From contig NZ_CP125947.1 in assembly GCF_030064165.1 (NCBI RefSeq), positions 3,720,001 to 3,784,000 of the forward strand: a stretch of 64,000 nt of DNA, given 5' to 3'. The stretch is from Comamonas resistens (GTDB lineage Bacteria > Pseudomonadota > Gammaproteobacteria > Burkholderiales > Burkholderiaceae_C). Shown here one piece after another: positions 10,701-19,372 of the stretch (position 1 is its first letter; every line of letters starts with the position of its first letter). The notes beneath the pieces were generated by a model. It did no database searches and was not told where the DNA came from. It was given only the letters and a program-made list of their open reading frames with translations. The position numbers and the translations under genes were made by a program.

Positions 10701-11771
10701 ATGATGGATTTCTTCAGCCAGCACTGGACGCTGGCTATCGACTGGGTCTCTGCGCACGCGGTGACACCAGTGGTCAATACGCTGAGCATTGCCGAGGCCG
10801 CAGGCGATCCGCGCGAGATCGCGGCCGGCATTCTGATCGCGCTGCTGCAGCTGTTTCTGATTGCCTGTGTGATGCGTCCGCTGGAAAGCCTGCTCCCCGC
10901 CGAGCGCTGGGCCGACCGCCGCCACACCACGGTGGACCGTCACTACACCCTGCTCATGCTGCTGGGGCTGTTTCCGCTGTTCAGCTTTCTGGTGCTCATG
11001 CCCTTCGCCCACATGCTGGGTGGCGGCCCGTCCACCGAGGAAGCCAGCGGCCTCAAGGCCTGGTTCCCCTGGTTCGAGCAGCATCCCTATGTGCTGTTTG
11101 CCGTGTACTACGTGGTCTACGATCTCACTTATTACTGGATGCACCGCGCCCAGCATGTGATTCCCTGGTGGTGGGCCATGCACAGCATGCATCACAGCCA
11201 ACGCCAGATGAGCTGCTGGAGCAACGACCGCAGCAACTACCTGGACGGCATGCTGCAAAGCTTTGTGCTGGCCAGCGTGGGCCTGGTGATGGGTGTGGAG
11301 CCTTCGGAGTTCGCCATGCTGGGCCTGCTCAGCGAGCTGGTGCAGAACTTTTCGCACGCCAACGTGGCGCTGCGTCTGGGCTGGCTGGGCCAGCTGGGCG
11401 AGCGTCTGTTCGTCGGCCCACGCTTTCACCGCAACCACCACATGCTGCGCGATGCAGACCGGCCCGAGCGCCACAACTGCAACTTCGGTCAGGTCCTGCC
11501 CTGGTGGGATCAGCTGTTCGACACTGCTCTCTATCACGACGAGGAGTTGCGCCCCACGGGCGTGAGCGACCCCGAGGTCGATGCCGACAACGAACGCGGC
11601 TTGATCGCAATGCAGTGGTACACCTTGAAGCGCTTCTGGGGCGCCTTCAGCTGCCGTGCCGGCTGGCGCCTGGGCGATGTGTCCTTCGGGCCCGGCTACC
11701 GCCCCATCCATGACGATGACCCGGTCGAGCACGCGCCGGTGGCCCAGGGATCGCGTCCCGAAGTGCAGTAA
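10701..11771 (+). CDS. Membrane sterol desaturase / fatty acid hydroxylase family protein
   Basis: 356 residues. An integral membrane di-iron enzyme family: three histidine boxes HRAQH (148-152), HSMHH (161-165) and HRNHH (243-247), with transmembrane segments at about 42-58, 82-104 and 128-146. These enzymes hydroxylate or desaturate lipids with O2. The lipid substrate is unknown; carotenoid, sterol-like and fatty acyl targets occur in the family. The ATG at 10701 starts MMDFFSQHW; a longer frame upstream would run through the GC-rich repeat and is not credible. It stands alone, convergent with the LysR gene downstream. Confidence 0.88.
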   Translation: MMDFFSQHWTLAIDWVSAHAVTPVVNTLSIAEAAGDPREIAAGILIALLQLFLIACVMRPLESLLPAERWADRRHTTVDRHYTLLMLLGLFPLFSFLVLMPFAHMLGGGPSTEEASGLKAWFPWFEQHPYVLFAVYYVVYDLTYYWMHRAQHVIPWWWAMHSMHHSQRQMSCWSNDRSNYLDGMLQSFVLASVGLVMGVEPSEFAMLGLLSELVQNFSHANVALRLGWLGQLGERLFVGPRFHRNHHMLRDADRPERHNCNFGQVLPWWDQLFDTALYHDEELRPTGVSDPEVDADNERGLIAMQWYTLKRFWGAFSCRAGWRLGDVSFGPGYRPIHDDDPVEHAPVAQGSRPEVQ

Positions 11772-11798
11772 GCCCAGCACAAGCCGGAGTTCAGATCC

Positions 11799-12710
11799 TC
11801 ATGACTCCAGGTAAGGCTGCATCAGCGCCTCGAACCATTCGATGAACACCGCCAGCCGCCGCGAGCGCTGGCGGCGGTGCGAATACAGCAGGCCCACCGG
11901 CATGGAGGCCGAGCGGTGGGAGGGCATGACTTCGACGAGGCTGCCAGCAGCCAGCAGATGCTGCACGTCGTAGCGTGGAATCTGGATCAAGCCCAGCCCG
12001 GCTTCGCAGCAGGCAATATAGCTTTCGGCGTTGTTGACTACCACACGGCTGGGCAGGGCCAGTGTCTGCTCCTCCTCGCCCCCGCCCTCCACATAGGACC
12101 AGGGCAGTTCCCGCCCGGTATGTGGCGACGCATAGCCCACGGCCCAATGGCCCTGCACCAGATCGGCGGGAACCTCGGGGTGACCGTGCTCGCGCAGATA
12201 GGCAGGGCTGGCGCAGTTGATCAGGGCAATGCGACCCAACGGCCGCACGACCAGGCTGCTTTCCTGCAGCGCACCGATGCGCACCACACAATCCACGCCT
12301 TCCTGCACCAGATCCACCGTCCGGTCGCTGGAGCCCAACACCAGCCGCAACGCCGGATGACTGCGCAGCAGGCCGGGCAATGCCGGCGCCAGCAGACGGC
12401 GCGCAATGCGGCTGGGCACATCAATGCGCAACTGGCCCACGGCCTGGCGCACACGCGCCTGGAACATCTGCTCCATGTCCTCGGCCTCGGCCAGCAGCGC
12501 GCGGGCGCGCGCCAGCAACTGCGCGCCGTCGGCCGTCAGGTTGACATAGCGCGTGGTTCTGTGCAGCAGCCGCGCGCCGACCTGGGCCTCCAGTTGCTGC
12601 ACGGCCGCCGACACCGTGGCGCGAGGCAGCTCCAGCGCATGGGCGGCCTTGATGAAGCTGCCCATCTCTGCCACCTGCACGAAGATGCGATACCGGTCGA
12701 TTCTGTCCAT
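11799..12710 (-). CDS. LysR-family transcriptional regulator
   Basis: 303 residues. N-terminal winged helix-turn-helix (residues 1-60: FVQVAEMGSFIKAAHALELP, then TVSAAVQQLEAQVGARLLHRTTR) followed by a LysR substrate-binding domain of the AaeR/CrgA-like type (IDVPSRIARRLLAPALP). It lies 38 bases downstream of the SDR gene on the same strand and may be co-transcribed with it, unlike the usual divergent LysR arrangement. The effector is unknown. Confidence 0.9.
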   Translation of the reverse strand: MDRIDRYRIFVQVAEMGSFIKAAHALELPRATVSAAVQQLEAQVGARLLHRTTRYVNLTADGAQLLARARALLAEAEDMEQMFQARVRQAVGQLRIDVPSRIARRLLAPALPGLLRSHPALRLVLGSSDRTVDLVQEGVDCVVRIGALQESSLVVRPLGRIALINCASPAYLREHGHPEVPADLVQGHWAVGYASPHTGRELPWSYVEGGGEEEQTLALPSRVVVNNAESYIACCEAGLGLIQIPRYDVQHLLAAGSLVEVMPSHRSASMPVGLLYSHRRQRSRRLAVFIEWFEALMQPYLES

Positions 12711-12748
12711 GGAAAGACAGCATAACCGGCACCAGACTGCTGCGACGC

Positions 12749-13522
12749 CTACTTGGTGGTGTAGCCGCCGTTGATCAGAATCGTCTGTCCGGTAATCCAC
12801 CAGCCGTCGCTGACCAGATGACGGATGAAGGGAACCACGTCCTCGATGTGTGTCAGGCCCGAGGGCGAGAACGGCGACAGCGCTGCCGCAGTCTTGTGAT
12901 AGGCCACGGCATCGACCCCCTCCTGGCCATAGAAGAAAGGCGTATCCATGGGGCCTGGGCCCACGGCCGTGACCGAGATGCCGCGTGCGCCGAACTCCTT
13001 GGCCGCCGCGCGCGTGAAATGCTCGACCGGCGCCTTGGTGCCCGCGTAGGAGGAATAGAACGGCGTGAACGCACCCAGCAGCGAGGTCACCAGCGTCACG
13101 ATCTTGCCGTTGTCGTTGACATGCCTGCCCGCTTCCTTGAGAAAGAAAAAAGCCGCCTTGCTGTTGACGGCGCTCATCTCGTCGTACTCGGCCTCGGAAA
13201 TTTCCAGCAACGGCTTCTTGAGCACCTTGCCCACGGTGTTGATGGCGATATCGGGCCGGCCCACGGCCGCCACGGCGTCGGCAAACAGCCTCTCGACCGC
13301 GGTGGCGCTTGTCAGGTCGGCCTGCAGCGCCACGGCCCAGGCTCCAGCGGCCTGCACGGCGGCCACCTTGGCTTCGGCATCGGCCCTGGAGGATGCACTG
13401 TTGTAGTGAATGACGACCGCCTTGGCGCCCTTGGCTGCCAGATCGCGGGCAATCAGCCCGCCCAGGTTCTTGGCGCCGCCGGCAATCAGAACGACCTTGT
13501 TGCGGATGGAATGGTCTGCCAT
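12749..13522 (-). CDS. Short-chain dehydrogenase/reductase (SDR)
   Basis: 257 residues. Rossmann nucleotide site GGAKNLGG at 15-22, NTVG at 95-98 (variant of NNAG), catalytic Ser147, and the YxxxK pair Tyr159/Lys163. The end WITGQTILINGGYTTK is typical of classical SDRs. An excellent ribosome site TTAGGAGA precedes the ATG. It oxidises or reduces an unknown alcohol/carbonyl using NAD(P). It is followed by a LysR gene in the same direction, a plausible regulator. Confidence 0.92.
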   Translation of the reverse strand: MADHSIRNKVVLIAGGAKNLGGLIARDLAAKGAKAVVIHYNSASSRADAEAKVAAVQAAGAWAVALQADLTSATAVERLFADAVAAVGRPDIAINTVGKVLKKPLLEISEAEYDEMSAVNSKAAFFFLKEAGRHVNDNGKIVTLVTSLLGAFTPFYSSYAGTKAPVEHFTRAAAKEFGARGISVTAVGPGPMDTPFFYGQEGVDAVAYHKTAAALSPFSPSGLTHIEDVVPFIRHLVSDGWWITGQTILINGGYTTK

Positions 13523-13642
13523 GAAATCTCCTAACCTATTGTTGGGTCTCGTTTGAAGAGGTCCCAGCTTAGGCAGACCGGCGCTGGCGATAAACCGTCC
13601 GCGCCGGGATGGATCATCCAGAAAGCGCGAACAATCCGGGCC

Positions 13643-14869
13643 TCAAATTTCACCCAAGGGTTTACCGCTCTCGTACATATAGCGCCGCGACCAGGGAATT
13701 TGCTGCGCACTGCGCCCCGCCTTGCGGCAGAGCACCTGGAAAATGGACACATCGTCGTTCTCGAACGCATAGGCGCAGCCGGCCAGGTACACGCGCCAGA
13801 TACGGAACTTCTCTTCGTCCACCAACGCATGGATCTGCGCTGCGCGCGACTCGAAGTTCTCGGTCCAGATCGACAGCGTGCGCGCATAGTGCCGGCGCAG
13901 GCTTTCCACATCCAAGACTTCCAGGCCGCCGCGCTGCATGGCCTCCAGTGCCAGGCTGATATGCGGCAGTTCGCCATCGGGGAACACATAGCGGTCGATG
14001 AAATCGCCACCCTGCGAGACCTCGCCGCTGTCCGCGTCGGTCGAGGTAATGCCATGGTTCAAAGCCATGCCGTCTTCGGCCAGCAGGTCGTGCATACGCG
14101 AGAAATACAGCGGCAGATGCTTGCGCCCCACATGCTCGAACATGCCGACGCTGGTGATGCGGTCGAACTGCCCCCTCACATCGCGGTAATCCTGCAGGCG
14201 GATCTCGACGCGGTCCTGCAGGCCCGCGGCCCGCACGCGCTCGGTCGCCAGCTCGAACTGGTTGCGCGACAGCGTCACGCCCACGCACTGCGCGCCGAAT
14301 TGACTGGCCGCGCGCAGCACCAGGGCACCCCAGCCGCAGCCTATGTCCAGCAGGCGCTGGCCGGGCTGCAGCCGGATCTTGGTGAGGATGTGATCGATCT
14401 TCTTGCGCTGGGCCGTGGCCAGATCCTCATCCCCATTCTCGAAATAGGCACAGGAGTAAACCATGCTCTCGTCGAGCCAGAGCCGGTAGAAATCGTTGGA
14501 AACGTCGTAGTGGTACTGAATGGCCCTGCGGTCGCTGGCCTTGCTGTGGCTAAAGTGCCGCGCCACGCGTGCCAGCCTCCCCGAGCCCACAGCCGTGCTG
14601 CGGGCCAGTGCATGGCTCACGTTGATAATGTCGGCCAAGCGCCCGTCGATGTCCAGCAGGCCCTTGACATAGGCCTCGCCCAGATGGTCAAGGCTGGGGT
14701 CCAGCAGCATGGGCAGCGCGGTCGCGCTCTGGACCTTGATGGTGACCTGCGGCGCAGCGAACTCGCCGAAATCGAGCTGCTGCCCGTTCCACAGCACCAG
14801 CCGGGCCGGCAGGTTGGCCTGAGCCTTCACTTCCTGCGCCCATTGTGAAAGCTTTTTCTCCCAGAACAT
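13643..14869 (-). CDS. cfa: Cyclopropane-fatty-acyl-phospholipid synthase
   Basis: 408 residues. It transfers a methylene from S-adenosylmethionine to unsaturated acyl chains in membrane phospholipid. Visible: the family motif QYHYDVSNDFY (118-128), YSCAYF (138-143), SAM motif I LLDIGCGWG (173-181), and the C-terminal Cfa signature region (WRVYLAGCAYAFENDDVSIFQ). The N-terminal sterol-carrier-like domain (residues 1-100) is shorter than in some homologues but present. It lies between the SDR gene and the nitronate monooxygenase-like gene, all on the minus strand; 28 bases separate it from the latter, so co-transcription is likely. Confidence 0.93.
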   Translation of the reverse strand: MFWEKKLSQWAQEVKAQANLPARLVLWNGQQLDFGEFAAPQVTIKVQSATALPMLLDPSLDHLGEAYVKGLLDIDGRLADIINVSHALARSTAVGSGRLARVARHFSHSKASDRRAIQYHYDVSNDFYRLWLDESMVYSCAYFENGDEDLATAQRKKIDHILTKIRLQPGQRLLDIGCGWGALVLRAASQFGAQCVGVTLSRNQFELATERVRAAGLQDRVEIRLQDYRDVRGQFDRITSVGMFEHVGRKHLPLYFSRMHDLLAEDGMALNHGITSTDADSGEVSQGGDFIDRYVFPDGELPHISLALEAMQRGGLEVLDVESLRRHYARTLSIWTENFESRAAQIHALVDEEKFRIWRVYLAGCAYAFENDDVSIFQVLCRKAGRSAQQIPWSRRYMYESGKPLGEI

Positions 14870-14897
14870 TCACAACCTCCTTGACTCCCTCCCCGAC

Positions 14898-16418
14898 TCA
14901 TTCAAGTCTTGCACCCGCCTGTGACGGCACCGCGTCAGCCCGCGGGCGCGCCAAGCCCAGGCGGCTGTTGACCTTGTCCAGATTGACTTCGTGGGCCTGC
15001 AGCATCTCGGTCAGTCCCTGACGTATGGATGCATCGTCCACCATGGGCAGCAGTTCGCGCAGCTTCTTGACCACCCAGCCCTGGCCTCGGTTCAGGAAGG
15101 CCAGGCGCTCGTCCAGCTTCTCGAAGGCCATGGCCTTGGCATAGAAGGCACCGGTACGTGAACTCGGCGTACCCTGCAGACTGCGGATGGCGCGCATCAG
15201 CATGGCGCACCACTTGACCTCGTCGCGGTGCACGGCCTCGATCAGCGCACGCATATCTCCGTCCTGCGCGTGGGCGGCGCTGCGCAGCGTCACGCGCGCA
15301 CCGGCGCGCTCGGCCTCCAGCAGCTCGTCCAGCCGCGCGATGACGGGCGCATGCCGCTCGCGCTCCACATCGGCCGCGTAGCAGACCGGCGAAGCCACGT
15401 CCACAGTCTCGCCCTCCAGCAGCCGCCAGTGCTGCGCCGCCTCGGCCACGATGCGCTGCACGCGCTCGCCCGCAGGCTCGATCGAGGTGATACGGTCCAC
15501 GCCCTTGCCGGCATACAGGGCCATGGCCTCGTAATTGCCGGTCATGGAACGCAAGGGTGAGTCGGTGCTGAACAGATAGATGGGGCGCCCCTCCTCCTCA
15601 CCGATCACGGTGCGTTCGGCCATGGACGGGTCGCCACGCTCACAACAAGTCACGCTATTGGCCAGCACCCGCACGGCCGCATGCAGCGGCCAGTTGATAT
15701 GGAAGTCTTCGGTCAGCACCGTATCCCCAGCATGGGCCTGTACCAGACGCTGCTTGTGATAGTCGTGCGCAAAGGAATCAATCGTCGCCATCAAGGCCGT
15801 GCCCAGTACGGCGGCCTGTGCACCCTGCGCCAGCACGCGCGCCACATCGCGCCCGTCGGCCAAACCACCGGCCGCCGCTACTGGCACGCTGGCCACCGAC
15901 AGCACCTGCGTCAGCAACTCCATCAGCGGCAGGCGGCCGCGCACATGGCCGCCTGCCTCCACTCCCTGGGCGATCAGTGCCTGGGCTCCGGCCTCCTGCG
16001 CCAGCAGCGCCTCGGTTGCCGAGCCGACCTGGTGCACAACCACAATCCCCGCCTCGCGCAGCCTGGCGATCACCGCGTGATGAACATCCCAGAACAGACT
16101 CACCACCGGCACGCGCAGCGCAATGCACAGCTCCACCTGCTCGCGCAGCAGTTGCGGATCGGTGGTCGCGGGAATCAGGTTCACGCCGAAGGGCCGGTCC
16201 GTGCGCTGGCGCACGCGCTCCACTTCGGTACGAATCAGCGCCAGCGGCTCGCGCACCATGCCAAGAAAACCGAAGCCGCCGGCCTCGGTCACCGCAGCCA
16301 CCAGCTCGGAGCGCGAAACGCCCCCCATGCCGGCCAGCAGCAGCGGATGGCGACAACCCAACAGATCACACAGAGCCGTGCGCGGCAACGAGGAAGCTTC
16401 TGAATAAGAGCTGTGCAT
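14898..16418 (-). CDS. Nitronate monooxygenase-like flavoenzyme with C-terminal helical domain
   Basis: 506 residues. Residues 1-340 form a TIM-barrel of the 2-nitropropane dioxygenase/nitronate monooxygenase family: LLLAGMGGVSRSEL near the N-terminus, FGVNLIPAT, the active-site block GVEAGGHVRG with His158, and the FMN phosphate site AAAGGLADGRDVA (181-193). Residues about 385-490 form a separate predicted helical region (ALIEAVHRDEVKWCAMLMRA, then FYAKAMAFEKLDERLAFLNR) not part of the classical enzyme, possibly a DUF6306-like domain. The family oxidises nitronates; related members reduce enoyl groups. It is divergent from the IS-interrupted LysR gene, its likely former regulator. Confidence 0.85.
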   Translation of the reverse strand: MHSSYSEASSLPRTALCDLLGCRHPLLLAGMGGVSRSELVAAVTEAGGFGFLGMVREPLALIRTEVERVRQRTDRPFGVNLIPATTDPQLLREQVELCIALRVPVVSLFWDVHHAVIARLREAGIVVVHQVGSATEALLAQEAGAQALIAQGVEAGGHVRGRLPLMELLTQVLSVASVPVAAAGGLADGRDVARVLAQGAQAAVLGTALMATIDSFAHDYHKQRLVQAHAGDTVLTEDFHINWPLHAAVRVLANSVTCCERGDPSMAERTVIGEEEGRPIYLFSTDSPLRSMTGNYEAMALYAGKGVDRITSIEPAGERVQRIVAEAAQHWRLLEGETVDVASPVCYAADVERERHAPVIARLDELLEAERAGARVTLRSAAHAQDGDMRALIEAVHRDEVKWCAMLMRAIRSLQGTPSSRTGAFYAKAMAFEKLDERLAFLNRGQGWVVKKLRELLPMVDDASIRQGLTEMLQAHEVNLDKVNSRLGLARPRADAVPSQAGARLE

Positions 16419-16492
16419 GGGTAAGCTCCCGCAGGAATCACAGACAGCTCCATGATGGACTTATCATTCAATGCATACAAACAAATTATTAT

Positions 16493-16507
16493 TTGATTTC
16501 AAATCAA
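16493..16507. promoter_or_regulatory. Candidate LysR operator
   Basis: TTGATTT-C-AAATCAA is a perfect 7-1-7 palindrome with a T-N11-A core, in an AT-rich spacer between the divergent nitronate monooxygenase-like gene and the LysR gene at 16526. Position and form suit a LysR autoregulatory site. Confidence 0.6.
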
Positions 16508-16525
16508 TCTTTTTGCATTGATTTC

Positions 16526-16609
16526 ATGGACATCGATCTGGCCCGCACCTTCCTCGAAATCGCCGACAGCGGCAGCTTTGCGGCGGCGGCCGAACGTCTG
16601 CATCTGACC
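16526..16609 (+). pseudogene. LysR-family regulator, 5' fragment cut by an IS
   Basis: 28 codons (MDIDLARTFLEIADSGSFAA, then AAERLHLT) of a LysR DNA-binding domain, ending exactly at the target duplication GACC of the IS1182-type element. The downstream part resumes at 18297 in the right frame: ...HLT + QTAISARVRTLEQQLG... is a perfect LysR helix-turn-helix. The intact gene would have encoded about 317 residues. Confidence 0.93.
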
Positions 16610-18292
16610 GAGGCTGTGTGGAAACGCAAAAAACTATTAATGGCTGAACAATCCAACTGGCAGATTTCAGGCAAGCACGACTGAGGCGCCTTCGACGCCA
16701 AGAGCGCCCTCAGCCTTCTCATTGCATTCCAGAGCCCTTGAGGTCGCTAATTTCCCGGTTTTAAAAGGGCTCACCCGCCCACCAGATGCATCGCCGCCAT
16801 CGTTTTGTCGAACCCGAGGATTCCAAGCACTCGCTTGAGGTTGTAAGCCAGCACATTCAAGCTCATCTCCGTGCTGACGTTGCGCAGTCGCCTGGTCAGG
16901 AAGTGCGTGTACCCCATCCAATGCTTGAGGGTGCCAAACACGTGCTCGACTGTCCTTCTTCTCACCATCATGGCGTCGGGCATCTGGTCCAAGCGCTGTT
17001 GTGCTCGCTCCAGCACGTCTTCGTGCTCCCATCGGCTGATGCGGCGGTAGTCGCTCGGTGTGCATTGGGCTTTTATCGTGCATTGCGTACACGCACTGCT
17101 CCAGTAACGACGCATCTGTAAGCCGTTCTCTTCCCGCGTAAAACGATAGATCGCGCGCTGTTCCGCAGGGCATTGGAATTCATCGTCGCTTTGGATATAG
17201 ATGAAGTCTGAGCGGTCAAAGCGCCCGTGAGCTCGGGCACCCGATGTGTTGGGCTTGGGAAGAATGGCTGCAATGCTTGTATCTTCACACGCTTTGATTT
17301 GCTCACCGCTGTAATAGCCACGATCTGCAATAGCTTGCAGTTTGCGTTTTCCCATTGCCTTGCGAGCTGCTTGAGCCATGGATGCCAGAGCAGCTCTGTC
17401 ATGCCCTTGGTTGGTGACCTCATGAGTGACGATCAGGTGATGTTTGGCATCGACCGCCACCTGCACGTTATAGGCCACCATGCCCGAGCCTCGACCACTG
17501 GTTGCCATGGACCGTGCATCAGGATCTGTCATCGAGAGTTGCTTCTCGGGCTGCTCTTTGAGTTGCTCCTTCACTGCATCGAGCACCCGCATTTGCTTGC
17601 GCAACATGGCGATCTTGTCTTGGAGCCTTGTGGTCTTGGCTTCGAGCTCCACAGGCTGCGTGCGGTCCGCTGTATCCAAAGCCGTCAGATAACGTTGGAT
17701 GCTTTCTTCGATCTGCTGCTGCCGCTTGTCGATCTTGCCCAAGGTGAAGTTCTTGTCACGCGTGTTGACGGCTTTGAATTTGCTGCCATCAATGGCCACC
17801 AGCGCCTGGCTGAACAGTTTCAGATCACGGCAGAGAAGTACGAATCGGCGGCACACATTGCGAATGCCTGAGCCGTTGTCACGGCGGAAGTCTGCAATCG
17901 TTTTGAAGTCAGGAGCCAAGCGCCCAGTCAGCCACATCAGTTCAACGTTACGCTGGCATTCACGTTCAAGCCGTCTGCTCGATTGCAGCCGATTGAGATA
18001 GCCGTAGATGTAGATCTTGAGCAGCACGGCTGGGTGGTAAGAAGGTCTGCCCGTACAGGCAGGCTCTGCACCGTCAAAACCCAAAGCCTGCAGATTGAGT
18101 TCGCTGACAAAGGCATCGACAACACGTACCGGGTTGTCTTTAGCAATAAAGTCCTCCAGACATTCCGGCATCAGCGTCACTTGCTGCCGCGCTTGACCTT
18201 CAATGAATCGAGGCATGCCATCTCCCGAAACCGAGATGAATTGACTTTATTCAGGTCATGGGTTGGCTACGAGAGGGTTTTCACACAGCCTC
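16610..18292 (-). mobile_element. IS1182-family insertion sequence
   Basis: 1683 bp. Terminal inverted repeats: GAGGCTGTGTGGAAAC at the left and, read inward at the right, GAGGCTGTGTGAAAAC. A 4-bp target duplication GACC flanks it (16606-16609 and 18293-18296). One transposase gene fills most of it. The undecayed ends, duplication and target frame point to a recent insertion. Confidence 0.93.
16771..18216 (-). CDS. IS1182-family transposase
   Basis: 481 residues, intact. N-terminal DUF772-like domain (GRPSYHPAVLLKIYIYGYLN) and a DDE catalytic domain with VAIDGSKF, then IADRGYYSGEQI, then RRRTVEHVFGTLKHWMG near the C-terminus. A central coiled-coil stretch (DKRQQQIEESIQRYLTAL onward) and a Cys cluster (SACTQCTIKAQC) are usual in the family. 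The ATG at 18216 has GGGAGATGGC upstream. It moves its own element, here inserted in a LysR gene. Confidence 0.94.
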   Translation of the reverse strand: MPRFIEGQARQQVTLMPECLEDFIAKDNPVRVVDAFVSELNLQALGFDGAEPACTGRPSYHPAVLLKIYIYGYLNRLQSSRRLERECQRNVELMWLTGRLAPDFKTIADFRRDNGSGIRNVCRRFVLLCRDLKLFSQALVAIDGSKFKAVNTRDKNFTLGKIDKRQQQIEESIQRYLTALDTADRTQPVELEAKTTRLQDKIAMLRKQMRVLDAVKEQLKEQPEKQLSMTDPDARSMATSGRGSGMVAYNVQVAVDAKHHLIVTHEVTNQGHDRAALASMAQAARKAMGKRKLQAIADRGYYSGEQIKACEDTSIAAILPKPNTSGARAHGRFDRSDFIYIQSDDEFQCPAEQRAIYRFTREENGLQMRRYWSSACTQCTIKAQCTPSDYRRISRWEHEDVLERAQQRLDQMPDAMMVRRRTVEHVFGTLKHWMGYTHFLTRRLRNVSTEMSLNVLAYNLKRVLGILGFDKTMAAMHLVGG

Positions 18293-18296
18293 GACC

Positions 18297-19166
18297 CAGA
18301 CCGCCATCAGCGCCCGTGTACGCACGCTGGAACAGCAACTGGGGCGACCGCTGTTCGTGCGCAACAAAGCCGGTGCCCGGTTGACGCCGGCCGGCGAGCG
18401 CTTTGTGCGCCACGCCGCCAGCCTGGTACAGGGCTGGGAGCGCGCGCGCCAGCATGTGGCGCTACCGCCGGGGCGCGAGCACGGCATCAGCGTGGGTGGC
18501 GAACCCAGCATCTGGCACCCGCTGCTGGCCGACTGGCTGGTCTGGATGCACCATGTCTGCCCCGAAGTCGCGCTGCGCGCCGATGTAGATGCGCCGGCCC
18601 GGCTGCTGGACCGCGTGGAGGACGGCTCTCTCGACATGGCCGTGCTCTACAGCCCGCCGCAGCGGCCGCGCCTGGTCTGCGAGCTGCTGCTGGAGGAAAA
18701 GCTGATCATGGTCACCAGCAGCGCCGACGGCCGGCTCGACCCCGAACGCTATATCCATGTGGACTGGGGGCCGGGCTTTGCGGCCGGCCACCGCGCCGCC
18801 TTTCCCGAGTTGCCCAATGCGCCGGTCACCATCTCCCTGGGCCCTCTGGCCCTGACCTATCTGCTGACCGTGGGCGGCGCCGGCTACTTCCGTGCAGGCA
18901 CGGTGGCCCCCTTCATCAAGAGCGGCCAGTTGTTCCCCGTGAGCCATGCACCGCAGTTCTCCCATTCGGTCTGCGCCGTCTATGCGGCCGAGCATGACGA
19001 GGAAGCGCTGTCGCGTGCCCGCCAGGGGCTGCGCATGATGGCGCGCCAGGAGGCCCTGGAGTCGCCAGGGCCAACCCAGCCGATCGCGGCGAGACCTGTC
19101 ACCGCCTACCGAGGCCTGTCGCGGCGAATCCTCGGCCCACATGTCGGCTCAAAACCAGCTCTGTAG
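18297..19166 (+). pseudogene. LysR-family regulator, 3' fragment
   Basis: 289 codons continuing the fragment at 16526-16609: the recognition helix and linker (QTAISARVRTLEQQLGRPLF, then VRNKAGARLTPAGERFV), then the substrate-binding domain (GISVGGEPSIWHPLLADWLV). An ATG inside the IS end at 18258 would fuse 13 foreign codons to this part. That product would lack helices 1-2 of the DNA-binding domain, so any expressed protein should not bind DNA normally. The gene was probably the regulator of the divergent nitronate monooxygenase-like gene. Confidence 0.9.
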
Positions 19167-19372
19167 CAACAAGCCGCCCACAACATCCCCGCAGGCTGGC
19201 CGTTGCTCGTGCATGGACAATAATGTTCACCCCTTTGCCAGCCGCCCTGCTTTGTTCATCGAATTCCCGCGAGGCTTGCGCAAGACTGCGCCCACAGCCA
19301 ATGACACGGCAGACTCAAGCCATGGGCTGGCAAACCACCATTCCAACTAAGTGATTGATTTGAATTTTTGTT

